Below, in pieces: positions 13,384 to 25,591 of a DNA stretch of 64,000 nt. Under the pieces are notes generated by a model. The model was not told the DNA's origin. It made no database searches and was given only the letters and a program-made list of their open reading frames with translations. The translations under genes and the position numbers were made by a program. Source of the DNA: Rhyzopertha dominica. Lineage: Eukaryota > Arthropoda > Insecta > Coleoptera > Bostrichidae. Each line of letters starts with the position of its first letter. Position 1 is the first letter of the stretch. Location: NCBI GenBank assembly GCA_025024175.1, contig QCXZ01000041.1, positions 2,661,786 to 2,725,785 on the forward strand, written 5' to 3'.

Positions 13384-15083
13384 TTGACAATATCAATATC
13401 GTTACCTCCTAATATTCAACGCACCCGAAGTTCCAATTGCATCGAAATACAATACATCTCAAAAGAATCAATAGAAGAAAAAATTATCAAACTAGATATA
13501 CGTAAGGGCACCGGATCGGACGGCATTCCTGGCATATTTATCAAAACGTGCGATGAGATCCTTGCTGAACCACTTAGTAATATATTCAATAAGTCTTTGA
13601 AAGAAGGGGTGTTCCCAAGCAAATGGAAAAAAGCAAACATTGTCCCCATCTATAAATCAGGAGATCAGACTAAAGTAACCAACTATCGTCCCATATCGCT
13701 CTTGTCAATTTTTGGTAAAATTTCTGAAAGCTGTGTTACTGATGAATTATTTTTTAATATTAAACAACACATAGATGAACGTCAGCATGGTTTTTTCCGT
13801 GGAAGGTCTATAGTAACTAATCTCGTTACTTTTGTTCAACATCTGTCAGAAAGCATGGATAAAAGAGCTCAAGTAGATGCCGTATGTACCGACTTTTCCA
13901 AAGCGTTCGATAAAGTTCACCATGCCTCCCTTCTTATTAAATTGAAGAATTTCGGTGTGCATGGTAATCTGCTAAGGTGGCTAAAATCGTACTTACGTAA
14001 TAGGAGCCAAGTTGTAACAATAAAAAACTCAGTATCGCCTTCAGTACCTGTAACATCCTGTGTACCGCAAGGCCGCCCATCTAAGTCCTCTGCTATTTCT
14101 TATTTTTATTAATGATATTGGTAATTTTATTCAACACTCAAATTATCTACTGTACGCAGACGATATGAAAATTTACAGAGAAATAACTAACTTACAAGAT
14201 GCACTGCTTTTGCAATTTGATTTAAATAACTTATACTTATACTGTACCAGAAATTTGTAAACTTAGACAAGTGCTATCACATCACTTTCACGAGAAATAG
14301 GCTGTCGGTCCCCACTAAATATGCAATAAACAACCACACCCTTAACTCTATTAATAAAATAAAGGACCTGGGCGTCATTGTGGACAGCAAACTAAGATTT
14401 GAATTGCACGTTGAAGAAATAATACAGCGCTCGCTCAGAAACTTAGGTTTTATTTTTAGAACCGCAACTAAATTTACCAATATAAAATCATTGAAAATTC
14501 TCTATGATACCTTGGTGCGCAGCCATCTAGAGTATGCCAGTGCCGTCTGGAATCCGATGTATTACAAATACATTATCCGAAAAATCATTGGTAAGCTTGA
14601 TTATAAGTTTAGCAGAGATCTCAACACCTTGACTTACGAATATAACTTAAAAAAGTACAAGATGACAAGCTTAAACAAACGACGCGAGAATTTTGATATT
14701 ATCTTTCTGTACAAGGTAGTTAACTCATTGTTGTCAACGTAAATATTAATACTCCTCTATACCCTCTTAGGACTAAGAATACATTTCATGTTTACACTTG
14801 CAACACAAGTCACTGCCAAAATTCACCATTACATCGTGTAATTTACACTTATAACTCGGTTTATACTCATCTCGATATTTTTTTACTATCATTAACATCT
14901 CTAAAAAAGATCTTAAAAGAACCATAACTATAAATACTAAACTGTTAAAAATAACATTTCAGATGTAACTTATTCAATCACAACTCCTCTCACCCCTAAT
15001 TACTTCATTTAAATACGCTACCTAGTGCTTTCCTGCTTTTGGATTCTCTGAATCTGTTGGAAAGTCAATGTAATAAAAAAAAA
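13384..15083 (+). pseudogene. Non-LTR retrotransposon (jockey/CR1-type), 5'-truncated reverse transcriptase
   Basis: The copy begins inside the region before the reverse transcriptase (RT). Landmarks in order: RKGTGSDGIPG; WKKANIVPIYKSG; NYRPISLLS; ERQHGF; motif A with the first catalytic Asp (TDFSKAFDKVHH); CVPQG; then, after a frameshift near 14070, SPLLFLIFINDI; and motif C, YADD, at 14153-14164. A second frameshift near 14255 leads to KDLGVIVDSKL and the usual C-terminal tail (HLEYASAVWNP), where some residues appear deleted. The coding part fades near 14965. A short 3' UTR ends in AATAAA plus an A run to 15083, the expected 3' end of a jockey-like LINE. No endonuclease domain is present, so this is a 5'-truncated, frameshifted, dead copy. 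Exact clade is not resolved. Confidence 0.88.
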
Positions 15084-15085
15084 CT

Positions 15086-16105
15086 GTTGATTTAGCTGCT
15101 TGAAACAACGAGAGGTAACCGCTAATGAAATCTGTGGAACAGCCACCATGTAATCCAGAAAAACCATTCAGTGAAATCCAGATAAATTATTATTTTTGTG
15201 AAATTCGTTTGAAATCCACCGAGCGTTTAGTGTAGGGTTATTAAACAAGTCACGATCGGTATTCTTAAACTCGCAGTTTCTAAAAGCTTCAGTGACTTAC
15301 ATTAGTACTCCTATATGAAGTTTCAAAAACTCGAGGCCATTTGGAATGTGTGTCTAAAGTTAGTAGAAAATAAGAGCATCAGGATAAATTTATTACAACT
15401 CTCAAATGGTTATGTAAACTTTCGATTCCTTTATGTTAATGTGGCAACTGTATCAATCCTAAATTATTTAAATGATCAACAATTTTCTTAACAGTTGCCA
15501 AACTATCATCTAGGGAAGCAAAAACTCTATGTACCTCTGATAGTGACGGTGTTTTTATAAGTTAATATGTCTCTTGATGCTTCGTCGATATTAACTTGAG
15601 CTTGTTACACATCTAGTTTAGTAAGTTTTGATGCACAGGAAAGATTACTAAACAAACCTTTAATTTTTGACGATTAGAAGTGTATTTATTTGTAATTCAA
15701 CTTATGAACTTATATGAAAAAACTTGGACATAACATTAGCATACTTTAGTTTGTTTGAAACTATTGTACCGTTAAACAAACCATTATTGAATTTATCAAG
15801 TAACTCCTGTAAATGACCTCACATAAAATTAGCAGTGCTCAGTAAGATTTTGCTTAGTTAGTTAAAAAAAACTTACAAATTGAAATTGTCATTTTAATTT
15901 AAAGGAATAAGTAGAGACACTTCAACAACTAAAGTATTGCAAATTAAGGTCGTTTGTTTGAAACTTCCTAGCGAATATTGTGGTTGCAGTTTTGGGGAGG
16001 TATCTGACTGGCAGAAGGGAAGAGGGAAATAGCTACGCCTCTGCCCCTTATTGCACAACTTGTACCATACCTACAGATATATTAGATGAAGCAAAAATTA
16101 ATTTG
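15086..16105. other. Stretch without recognised gene
   Basis: AT-rich; no reading frame, repeat or element recognised. Confidence 0.4.
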
Positions 16106-16109
16106 TAAA

Positions 16110-16710
16110 GTTTTCGGAAGAAGCGCGCCGGCCCTTTATTCGAATTCTATGCAAACTCAGCGGCAAACGGCGCGCTCCAGGTTTTTTGATCAATGCCTTT
16201 AATATGAATGTCCATACTTCCGACGAATTATTCCCGAAAATTAATTTCGAGGCCTTAAGGTATCAGTCGTTCCTTTGAATAAAGGATTAAAACTCGACGA
16301 AAAATTTTAATTAAACACCAATAACCTAATGGTCGTAATTAATTTCGTTTTATTGGGTTCCTTTTGTCGGAGGAAAATTAATGGGGACGGCGAAAGAAGG
16401 CAAAACAAAAACCACACGCACGCACCGCGTTACATTTACAAAAAGGGGGAAGGAAAACATTTTAACGAATAAATATTTGCGCGCACCGAGTTTTTGTTAT
16501 TTTACACAAAATACGTTTCAGACAAAATGAAAGACTAATATTTTTTGTGGCAATATTTTCCCCATATTTCCACGTGGTTGTGCTTAGACAAGACACGCGC
16601 CCGACCCAGTGCTATCATTCACACGGAATCACCTAAACGTACGCCCCTGACGTAAAAACAATAAAGGGCGTTAAGAAATATTATGTCGATGCATATTCCG
16701 GGGGTGTGTT
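16110..16710. promoter_or_regulatory. CpG-richer island, possible regulatory element
   Basis: It starts with GCGCGCCGGCCC and contains several homeodomain-type sites (TTTTAATTAAAC, GTAATTAATTTCG, AAATTAATGG) and an E-box CACGTG at 16571-16576. No reading frame is seen. The composition differs sharply from the flanks. A regulatory role is inferred. Confidence 0.3.
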
Positions 16711-16776
16711 TTATAAATCACTCTTCCTAACGCGTGTTGCACGAAAACATAAAAGTCGAAAGAACTAAGTGCGGGC

Positions 16777-18807
16777 TAGTGCTTCTGACGAGACCGAGAT
16801 CAGTAAAGTCTCGTCTCAATCTCGAATACGAGACCGAGACCGAGACCCATACGAGACCGAGACTGAACATACGAGACTTCGAGTCTCGTTTTTTTACACA
16901 AATATATGTATAAAAAGGTGGGATTAAATTGTTTACACTAGTGACGATGATTTCAAACTTGACACCTTTAAATGTAAATAACACAATTATCATATTCTTA
17001 CCCAATATTTTAGTTCACTAAATTAGCACAATATAATTTAATTAAAAGTAATAAAATAGTAAGCGGTGAAGTTCTGCAGATTATATAATGAGTTTTTATC
17101 TGAAAGATTTTACAGTAAATTACTAGTCAAGTACAAGTACTAGGGCTATAGTAAAATGCAAATTTTCAGAAATGGCTTAAAAGCATATTATAAAATATTA
17201 CCTGCACATCTATGCAATATCCTCAAAAACAGCGAAAATATTTACCGTATAACTACATATTGTGTCAAAATTCAAGCAACACTAACCGCCTTTGCAACGT
17301 AATAATTTGCAGGAAAGGCGATGTTTTCAGTTTAAAAATCTTTAGTTTATATTTGGTGAATAAAAATGTTACTTGAATAAAAATGATAAAAATAATTATG
17401 TTTGTTTCGAAATGTAAGCACAACGCTTTTATCATACTAACAAAATAATTCATTAAACATTTTTATTCGGTTTAGTTTGCAGAACGAACAAAAAATTGTT
17501 TTATGTAAATTCAGAAAGCATTAAATGAATGTTTAAAATAGTTTTTGAAATCTTACATGAAAAGATTTGTTAATAAATGCTATATCGGCGTTCCATAGCG
17601 CACAGTAGTGTGGCAGATAGCATCAGTGTAATTTGTAATTTGTAGTTTTTATAACCAATGGTCAATGGCAATACAGCGTACATAATAATTTTAGTATTAA
17701 CCCCTATAACTTTATTAAAAAAAGTACCTTTAACTAACCTATACGTTTTTAGATCGTAGTAAAAGTTATATGCGAAGACGTGATAAAATAATCATGTTTG
17801 TGTAGGTAAATACCTATATCAGAATAGTGCTAGACAACATTTTTTAAACATATTTTTCTACGATTCTTATAAAACATTGGTTTGTATATTCGGCGACGTA
17901 AGAAAATATTTTACAAGAAATAAACCAGACAAGACAAATGTAAAGTGTAAGAATTAATATCAGTTTCTTCTAAATAATTATAATTGTATGATGGAAGTAG
18001 GTAACTAAATTTTGATTTCAGCTACAGTGCACTTGGTTTTAATTGCACAAAAAGCATTGTTAGATTCAATCTAATATTTTGGCCTGACAAATAATCAATA
18101 AAATACAATAATACAGTCAAATCAACTACTATAATTACTACGAAATCAACAAGCCATCTTGGTAGGTACATAAATACTTTGAAGGCTATAGCGCAATACA
18201 TTAATTTGTATGCATTTTGTTGTCAATTATGACCAAGTGTGATCGAGCGGATAGCAAAGTTTGGTTACTTGCATGATTAACTTGATACCATTATTTATAA
18301 AAAAAATCTCAAATTAATTAATATATACAAAAGTATATACTTTTTAAATCACTCTATGTAAAAATGTTATAAGAATCTGATAAATAATGGTCATTTTGAC
18401 ATATGTATACACAAATATATTTATCGCATATAATTTTAATACGGCTTACAAAAAATGTATTTGGTGTGTTTTACTGTTATATTAAAAGAAAACGTTACAG
18501 AGGACAAATACCAAAATACCAGGCTTAAATACCGAAATACCAAGCTTAATCACCCGTAACCACCACCGCGTAACTGTAGAAGATATATCTCAAGATATTT
18601 ACGATGCACTTTAGTTGTAATATCACCTTTGATGACATTCTTGTAAAAGGAACATATCGGGATTTCAAAAATATTAGGATTACCACCACTTATCAGAAAA
18701 CCCGAGACTCTGGTCACAGGACCGAGACTAAGGAGGCCGAGACCGAGACCGAGACCAAAGAATCCATGCATTTCCGAGACCGAGACCGAGACCTCGCAAG
18801 TCCACTA
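16777..18807. mobile_element. Non-autonomous hAT-like DNA transposon with GAGACC arrays
   Basis: The element starts TAGTGCTTCTGACGAGACC and ends with the inverse of TAGTGGACTTGCGAGGTCT, fitting the hAT terminal pattern YARNG. It is flanked by GTGCGGGC (16769-16776) and GTGCGGGT (18808-18815), an 8-bp target duplication with one mismatch; hAT elements make 8-bp duplications. Just inside each end lies an array of GAGACC/GAGACCGAGACC words (16786-16890 and 18705-18792). The arrays run mostly in the same orientation on the plus strand, so they are direct, not mirror-image. The 1.8-kb interior is AT-rich with no transposase detected, so it would depend on another element. Ends and repeats are seen; superfamily is inferred. 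Confidence 0.7.
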
Positions 18808-18815
18808 GTGCGGGT

Positions 18816-20505
18816 TCATCAAAATTGTCAGGATAAACACAGAAGTTGAAAATTGAGATCTTTGAATTTTTTATAAAACCGAACCAAGAACGATATTCAA
18901 GACGCGGAAAAGATTTTGACGGTGTGCAAGCTTACACTAGAAATACTGGAAAAATTTGTGTCAATTGATTAGTAACGAAGAATTCAATTTTGCTGGAAAT
19001 TCAGTAACGATCACTCAACAACCTAACTTCTTCTACCGACGGTATCCGATCAGGGATGTATAACAGCAACAATATTTACGAGTGGCATACAGAAAATTCT
19101 CGCACCACAACTGTAAGGAAACATCAGCAAAATATTTCAACAATGTTTGCGCTTTATTGTTGTCTGATTTTTCAGTACATTTAAGAATACTTCCATCTGC
19201 CTGTCGGTTCAACTTCACCAGCATATCGGGTACAGTATAATATATTTTTCATAATGAAACAGTGGAACAAAGGTCAACTAAAATAAGAGATGAGTGTGGG
19301 TTTTAATCAGTTCCAGCGAAAGTCCGTTTTCTTATTACACATCCGAGTAATCTAGACCGCGAAGATGGTTATCATCTTTCTACTATTTGGTTCCCAATCA
19401 CCCAACGGCTAACCCCACTTTCGCAAACTCCCACCTCTGCCATCCAAGCATCCCCACAACCTTACAACGCCAGGTACAACATTATCTATCGTTTTCATTC
19501 TCTTTCTTGCATGGGACGTGTTTCTTACGTTAGGTCTGTACCATATTGTAGACCACTTATTCCTGTCCAGGATGATGCTCCTTACAAGTGCGGGCGAATC
19601 GTCGACCTTATTTCGAAATTAGACCTGGTCTAACCAAAAAAGACTAAGATTTCGCCGCGAAAGCTTACGTTCTTACAGACCTCTTTAAATGTCTGGATGG
19701 ATTAACCAAAGGATATTTTCCTCACTAGATCTTTAGTGGAAATCTTTAGACCTAACTCGTACGGAACGCCTGGTCTGCCTAATGTATTTAAGACCACAAC
19801 TACTACTTTTCTTGACAAAATTTTCTACAGCAGTTGGCAAAGACAAAAGTTGCATCTATAAACAGTTTTATTCCTATGTAAATTTCATCTCTTGTACTGG
19901 AGTCCCCATTATGAACTGTAGCATTCTTAATATGTTTAAGTTCCTTTTCAAAGTTAGATTTTCATAATGGAAAATTGACTAATTGATTATGTACCTATTT
20001 GTATTTCAAGAAGTGAAAGGATTAAAGGACACAAGAAGAACGCTATTTATACCTTTACCTCTAGGTATTTGAAGTTACATTCCATTGAAAGTGCTAAAAT
20101 TTTGTTGGAAAATTTTCATAATTTATATGATGGAGTATTCATGTAAGAAACAACTCGTCTCTATAGTATTGCACTTTTAATAAATAGTAGTGGAATATCA
20201 CTTCAGTGTAGTCTTGAGCCACCAGAAGTCATATTTAATGAAAACGTGCATTTTAAACAGCTAAACACCCAATTCAGGTCTTATCTGTGAACAAATAACT
20301 ACATTTCCCAAAGCAATCGAGGAAAGAAGCACCCAGATTGGCAAATCGGTGCACCGTGAAAACGCTAAACCTGATAACTGGCCAAAAATGACTGAAGCTT
20401 CCACTAATCAGATTTTGAGAGAGCAGAAAAAGCTTTGGCTCTTATATCAAAGTCCCAACTTAGCCGTGCGTCTATCACCACGCAAACTTTCGATTGCATT
20501 ATGTG
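18816..20505. other. Stretch without recognised gene
   Basis: No gene or element recognised. The 19370-19760 part is more GC-balanced but carries no convincing frame. Confidence 0.4.
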
Positions 20506-20509
20506 GATT

Positions 20510-20880
20510 TTAAATTAATTTCGAGCTAAACGGCTAGCATTTATCCAAAGGAAGCTCCAGCGGGAACTTGTGTATTTCGACGGGGCCTTTTACAATTAGA
20601 AACGTTTCAGGATAAGTTTGAAGACGGGCTCGGGATAACTCCATTTTCGTAATTGAAACAAATTAAGAGGCAAACGGTGCCTTTGAAGTCGTCGCCGTTT
20701 TCGGCACCGCGTGCATTTCGTTCCTAATTATTCTGGTTCCGCTGCGAGATGGCTTCTTAATTCCAGAAAACTCGTTAACCGCAATTTAAATTTGCGAGAA
20801 ATTTTATTCGATTCGCTTTTGTCTCCGCGCGGCTTTTAGCGTCTCACTAAGAGGGGGCGTCCCTCGATGGAATCTGTACG
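20510..20880. promoter_or_regulatory. CpG-richer island, possible regulatory element
   Basis: Contains AAATTAATTTCG, CCTAATTATT and CTTAATTCC homeodomain-like sites and CpG-rich stretches. CGGTGCC (20675-20681) and GGCACCG (20703-20709) can form a small hairpin. No coding frame. Function is inferred from composition only. Confidence 0.3.
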
Positions 20881-20884
20881 AGCG

Positions 20885-21855
20885 TTTAGGTACTAAAAAT
20901 CATTATAATATTATCTCATTTGTTCCTAATTTGTGGGAAGCATAGTGTTTGGGCGGTTAAGTTGAACTTTCACTTATTTTGCACATACTATACATAATTT
21001 TCAGCGGCTTATGCTTCTTAAATCAAAACTGGACTTGTCAGCTTGAGTTTTTTTCAATTTCAAACGCAATTAGGCTCATATTCCCTGCATTTATTCTTTC
21101 TTTCAGCTTATTCTTCTAATTTCGCTTGTGTTCTTGCGTGTGCATTCAAGTGCTTTATGATATTTTTCATCATACCGTACTTAATTTTCTTTCGCTGGTT
21201 TTTTTTCTATTAAATACCTGCAGTTATCCTTTTGTTAATTGCATCTTTTAGTTTTTTCATCTTTCATCCAGTTCCCATTTACTTGATACCTAATTTTAAT
21301 TACCAAATCTTGTGAAAATTTTCTTTCATTTTTGCTTCCGCAAACATTTATGTTTATGTAAACTTATTTAATTCTTGTTTGATTTATTCTCTTTGCAACC
21401 TCATTTTTACCATAAACTGATCCGAATTTATATATCCCCTCTACAATTCCTAACATCTTTTACCGATGCCAATTGTTTGTTCGCTTATTTAGTTTATGAT
21501 TTTCATGTTCGGAAATATCCTTTGTGTTTAAAGTGTATACTGCATATTCTCATGTCTTTATCTGTTATACTCCCATTACTGTGGTAGAATTCGTGATTCC
21601 CTCCTATAGTTGCAAGCAACAATCTGCGAGACTCATTATACGAACAGCCGATTACCGATCACAATGGTTTGCAAGTATTACCTGAAGCTGTCCTAAATAA
21701 AAGACGGGTTCGGCACGTTCCACTGTTTTGCAGCCGAGTGGACGTATCCAAAAATTGTGTTTAGGCTCTTTTAGAATTTCTTTTCCGTACACATAAATCA
21801 ATGAGCATTATTTGGTATTATTATTGGAATGTGATAGGGAGAAGCAATCTTTAGA
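20885..21855. other. Stretch without recognised gene
   Basis: T-rich on the plus strand between 21000 and 21560, with no recognised frame. Terminal repeats for the transposase that follows were looked for and not found. Confidence 0.35.
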
Positions 21856-21859
21856 TAAA

Positions 21860-22866
21860 ACGGCAGAAGTAACTTGAACTGCACGATCAATCATCTGGAG
21901 AAGTGTTAAATCTGGGCCTTCAAAGAGAAAGATAAGATCCGACAAGGGCAGTTTTAAAACAGTCGCCGTGTTATATAAAAAATTGAAAAATGATAATATT
22001 ATCTACTGCTCCGAGCATACCCTGCAAAAGTATGTTAAAACCATTGACTTTACCAATGAAAAAGGTGGAGAAGAAGCAATGCTTGATGGAAAGCCAGGTA
22101 ATAAAAGAAAGTGGAGATACGATTATTTAAAATCTATAGAAATGTATAGGCAGGAAAATCGTCCGATATTTTTCCTCGACGAAACATTGGTACAATAAAA
22201 AAAGGATGGGTTTATGACTCAGGGAAGTGCAACGTCAATATTCTGGCGTCAAAGGGAAAAAGAATAATGATTCTACACGCAGGAGGTGAAAATGGTTTCC
22301 TTCTAGGAGCCCTGTATCTTGGATGTAATAACTTAAAAGAAGCAAGTGCCGATTATCATTCTAATATGAATGCGGAAGTGTTTGAACATTGGTTCAAAAA
22401 CATTTTATTGCCCAAATTACCACCAAACAGCGTCATAGTAATGGACAACGCTATAGTTACCATTCGAAGAAACTGGATAAAATTCCAAATACAACAACTA
22501 ATAAGACAACCATTCAAGAGTTATGTTTCGAAGAGTACTACACAGAAAAAAATTCTAATAAATTTAAAATTGACATTCTCGCTTCTAAATGTGGACACAC
22601 CATTCTACGATTACCCCCATATCATTCAACCCCATTGAAATGATATGGAAGCAGTTGAAACAAAGAATTCGACGAGAGAAGACCGGTGGAAAATTTAGCA
22701 ATGAAATTAGACACGAAGCTGAAATAACAAGTGTCGATGCATGGGGAAATTCAGTGCGGCAAGTGCTGGACATTAAAAATCGGTACAGAGCGAATCATGT
22801 ACAAGAATTAATAATAGAAGTTAATTGTGATTTTAGCAGTGAAAGTGATAGTGAGCAATTTTTTTA
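21860..22866 (+). pseudogene. Broken DDE transposase, Tc1/mariner-related (Sailor/DD82E-like)
   Basis: Three plus frames together give the C-terminal part of a DDE transposase. The first Asp is in FFLDET (about 22170-22188). After a frameshift comes KKGWVYDSGKC, then SKGKRIMILHAGG, a conserved block of this family, then the second Asp in VIVMDNA (near 22440). A second frameshift leads to YHSKKLDKIPN and LRLPPYHST. A third frame holds the catalytic Glu in NPIEMIWKQLK (near 22635), and the frame ends in an acidic tail at 22866. About 65 residues separate the second Asp from the Glu, far more than the 34-41 of classical Tc1/mariner; the insect family with this block order has about 82, so this copy has probably lost a short segment. 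Upstream HTH coding is not clear. At least three frame breaks make it non-functional. Confidence 0.85.
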
Positions 22867-23202
22867 GTTTGTGACTCTTGTAATGTGCTTATTAACAAGC
22901 TGTAATGAACATAATCGATACCGTGTACAAATTTTATTGTGCACTATTGTAAATTTTTTCTAACGTAAATAATTTTCTACTTACTAATTTGTATGTTTTT
23001 ATATTAAATTTGTATAAATTCGTTATGGCATGCAAAGGCTTTTATTTTATACATCGGAAAATTTACACCCAATAAAGTATCACATAAAAATAGATAGCGG
23101 GTCGCGCCAGTTAGTATCAGGTCTGCATTAAATAAAATTTGTTATAAAAGCTTCTATGTTTTATTGATTGCTAAATTATCACAACTAGCAGATTTTAAAA
23201 AT
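22867..23202. other. 3' flank of the transposase remnant
   Basis: AT-rich; no matching terminal inverted repeat recognised. GCGGGTCGCGCC near 23098 is the only unusual word. Confidence 0.3.
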
Positions 23203-23430
23203 TTATGGTGGAAAAATTAACATTTTAGCCAACAAAATTTTTTTGAATACATCCCGTTTAGGAACTTTGAAGCGTGAAACTAATCCCAATAGTTGAGGAC
23301 GGCCGACCATCAAGCTGTAAAACCCTCTGCATAAGTCAGTCTCACAGATCGTTGCTTGATACTTTACTGCCTTATACTGTTCCTCGCTTCCAATTCTCGC
23401 ATTCCAATCTCCCATGATTAAGTGATATTT
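23203..23430 (-). pseudogene. Fragment of a LINE-type endonuclease
   Basis: A 70-codon minus frame starts MGDWNARIGSEEQY. GDxNARIG is the characteristic Asp/Asn motif of apurinic-type endonucleases in non-LTR retrotransposons. Further on, LCRGFYSLMVGRPQ resembles the segment where these enzymes have LLDFCxxNxLxIxNGR. The rest of the domain and any reverse transcriptase are absent. The motif is seen; the short length leaves room for doubt. Confidence 0.5.
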
Positions 23431-24080
23431 CCACCACCACCCCTATTTTAGTGTTGCATAGTTGTCCTTCATAGGTGCACGAGCTAATTATGCCTGTTTT
23501 GTGTACAATTCAACTACTTCATTTCTAGTTCTCTACGATACCACTTTCAAAAGTTCTTTTGTGACATCTTCCGCTGTTCAACCGCAGTTAACTTTCCACT
23601 CGCAGTATTGTGACCCCTTTGCATTTTCATTATATTTCATTTATAGTATCATAATGTTTTTGCTTAGTTTTCAGTTTCCTCTGCTTTTTATGGACCAATT
23701 AGGTAGAGGATACTTTTTTATTTGTACTCTAATTCACTCAGCATTCTGAAATGTAATAAACAAGGACTGAATCAAAAAAGCAACTCATCCTCTCAGTGCA
23801 AGTATTCGCATTTCTGGTCGTTCTGAAAGCAGATAAAAGGTAGACACAAACCTAAAAAAGAAACGCCGTGTGCCATTATCTGAGGTCGTCTGGGTCAGGG
23901 GAATGTTTCCACTTGAATAAAGGGATCCCGGCCTGCCTTTTCTGGCTGTCACTCCCGATCTCCCATTTGTTTTTAAGCACTGTTAGGCGCCACATCCCCA
24001 TCTCTGTCCCACCGGCGGTGGCCCGTACGGTCCCTTTCAAACATAAATAATGTCTGTGTATGTTTTATTTTTACGGTCGA
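23431..24080. other. Stretch without recognised gene
   Basis: No gene recognised. 23860-24040 is GC-rich (GCCACATCCCC, CCGGCGGTGGCCCG), with no convincing frame. Confidence 0.35.
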
Positions 24081-24520
24081 CTGTAAATTACCGCGTATAT
24101 GTGTTGAAAAATACTAAAACACATTCGTTTAATGAGAAAATGACTGGCGTAAGGGTTTGTTGCATTCCGTGTTCCTGTTCTGTTTTATGTTTTTGTCGCG
24201 CATAAACGAGACGAGTTTGGGTGCCCGGGTTTGGCAAATTCGGTCGAATTTTGATCGTTGCGTCACTGCTGCACGACGTTTTCCGCCCTAATGAAATTGA
24301 CATAAAAAAGTTATCGATTCCGGCTCCAAGTTGTAGCCGAACGCGAATCAAAAGTAAACCGAAGTTACCCCTCCCGCTGAACAAAGCGAACCGCCTGAAA
24401 GTTGGAAATCTTTGAAAACAAATATTGTAATTAACACAAAGAATGCGAACTTACTTTGATATGTAATTAGCTGCGAGTGAACTCGGTATAATTGGAATTC
24501 CGCGCGGTGGGGGAATGATT
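24080..24520. promoter_or_regulatory. CpG-richer island, possible regulatory element
   Basis: CpG-rich relative to its flanks, with TGTAATTAAC and TGTAATTAGC sites toward the right. Both strands have a frame of 60-100 codons here, but neither has a motif, and overlapping frames on both strands are expected by chance in GC-richer DNA. Function inferred. Confidence 0.25.
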
Positions 24521-24524
24521 AACA

Positions 24525-25530
24525 GTGGCAGTAGCATCGGTTTTCTTACAAATTTTTGTTTGGAATAGATTTAATTAAGTGTGCGCTAAAATGACGTTGA
24601 AATAACCATTCGATAGGTATATTTTACGTATCTATTACTGTTTTATGCCATTTTTTCAAACTGTTTCCGATAGGTATAGGGACATGTTAATAAAAGAAAA
24701 CTGAGTAATTACTTGAATCGATAATACTCGTAATATACCGAGTGGCTCATTTAAAATAACAAATGTTGCATTACTCAAAATAGTTTTGAGGAATAGAGTA
24801 GAAAACCCCAATAATATATCTGTAACCTCTCCAATACCAACAACAAAAACTAAGTTAAGTATTGCTCCACTATCACCCACAGTGACATACCGTAATCAAA
24901 ACAACCGAAGCTCAGGCTTCTGAAGTTCTCTTCAAATTCATATAAACCAAACGTACAAAAGGGATGTAGATCTGCAGAAACACGTCTTTAAAGTAATTCA
25001 TCACTGGCATCTATTTCAACAGATATTTATGTAAAGCGTTACTGACTGTGACGACGAGAAAATTGTAAGTCGGTTATATTTTGACTTTGTAGAAAAAAAC
25101 GCATTGTACTTACTCGTTTAGTGATTTTTTCCAGTTGCATGGTTTATATCATAAAATTTTCCATATTTTATGCATGATTATTTAATTGAGATTATAAAAT
25201 GTAATGTAAATTGTATTTTTATTATCTCACTGAAGTACTTATATACTTCTATCTTGGATTATAATATTTTATACTGAATAAATAAACTCAATGCTTCTGC
25301 CACTAAATAGTGTTAGCCAAGTATCTATTGGCACTGCTACATGGCATTGCCTGTAAGAAGGAATTCACATATTTTACCCCAAACCGAAATATCAGACATG
25401 TACACGTCAAAATACATACAAATTTTGTATCTTGTATTATTTGAATAAATGAAACCCAAACATTCAGTTTAGGTTACAAATATTAAAGTGTAAAATACGA
25501 ACAGTTTTGAAGATTGATATTGTCAATCAT
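24525..25530. other. Stretch without recognised gene
   Basis: AT-rich sequence with no recognised feature. Confidence 0.4.
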
Positions 25531-25532
25531 AT

Positions 25533-25536
<4 letters not shown>

Positions 25537-25590
<54 letters not shown>
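25537..25590. repeat. (TAA)18 microsatellite at the 3' end of a LINE
   Basis: Eighteen uninterrupted TAA units, read as (TTA)n on the minus strand. They directly follow the 3' end of the minus-strand LINE at 25591-27130. Some non-LTR families (for example I and CR1-group elements) end in short repeats instead of poly(A), so this is probably the element's own tail, possibly lengthened by slippage. Confidence 0.8.

Positions 25591-25591
<1 letters not shown>

Noticed and set aside
20340..20520. Possible Tc1-like transposase remnant
   Set aside because: A few suggestive residues only; no HTH or DDE motif could be read in any frame.
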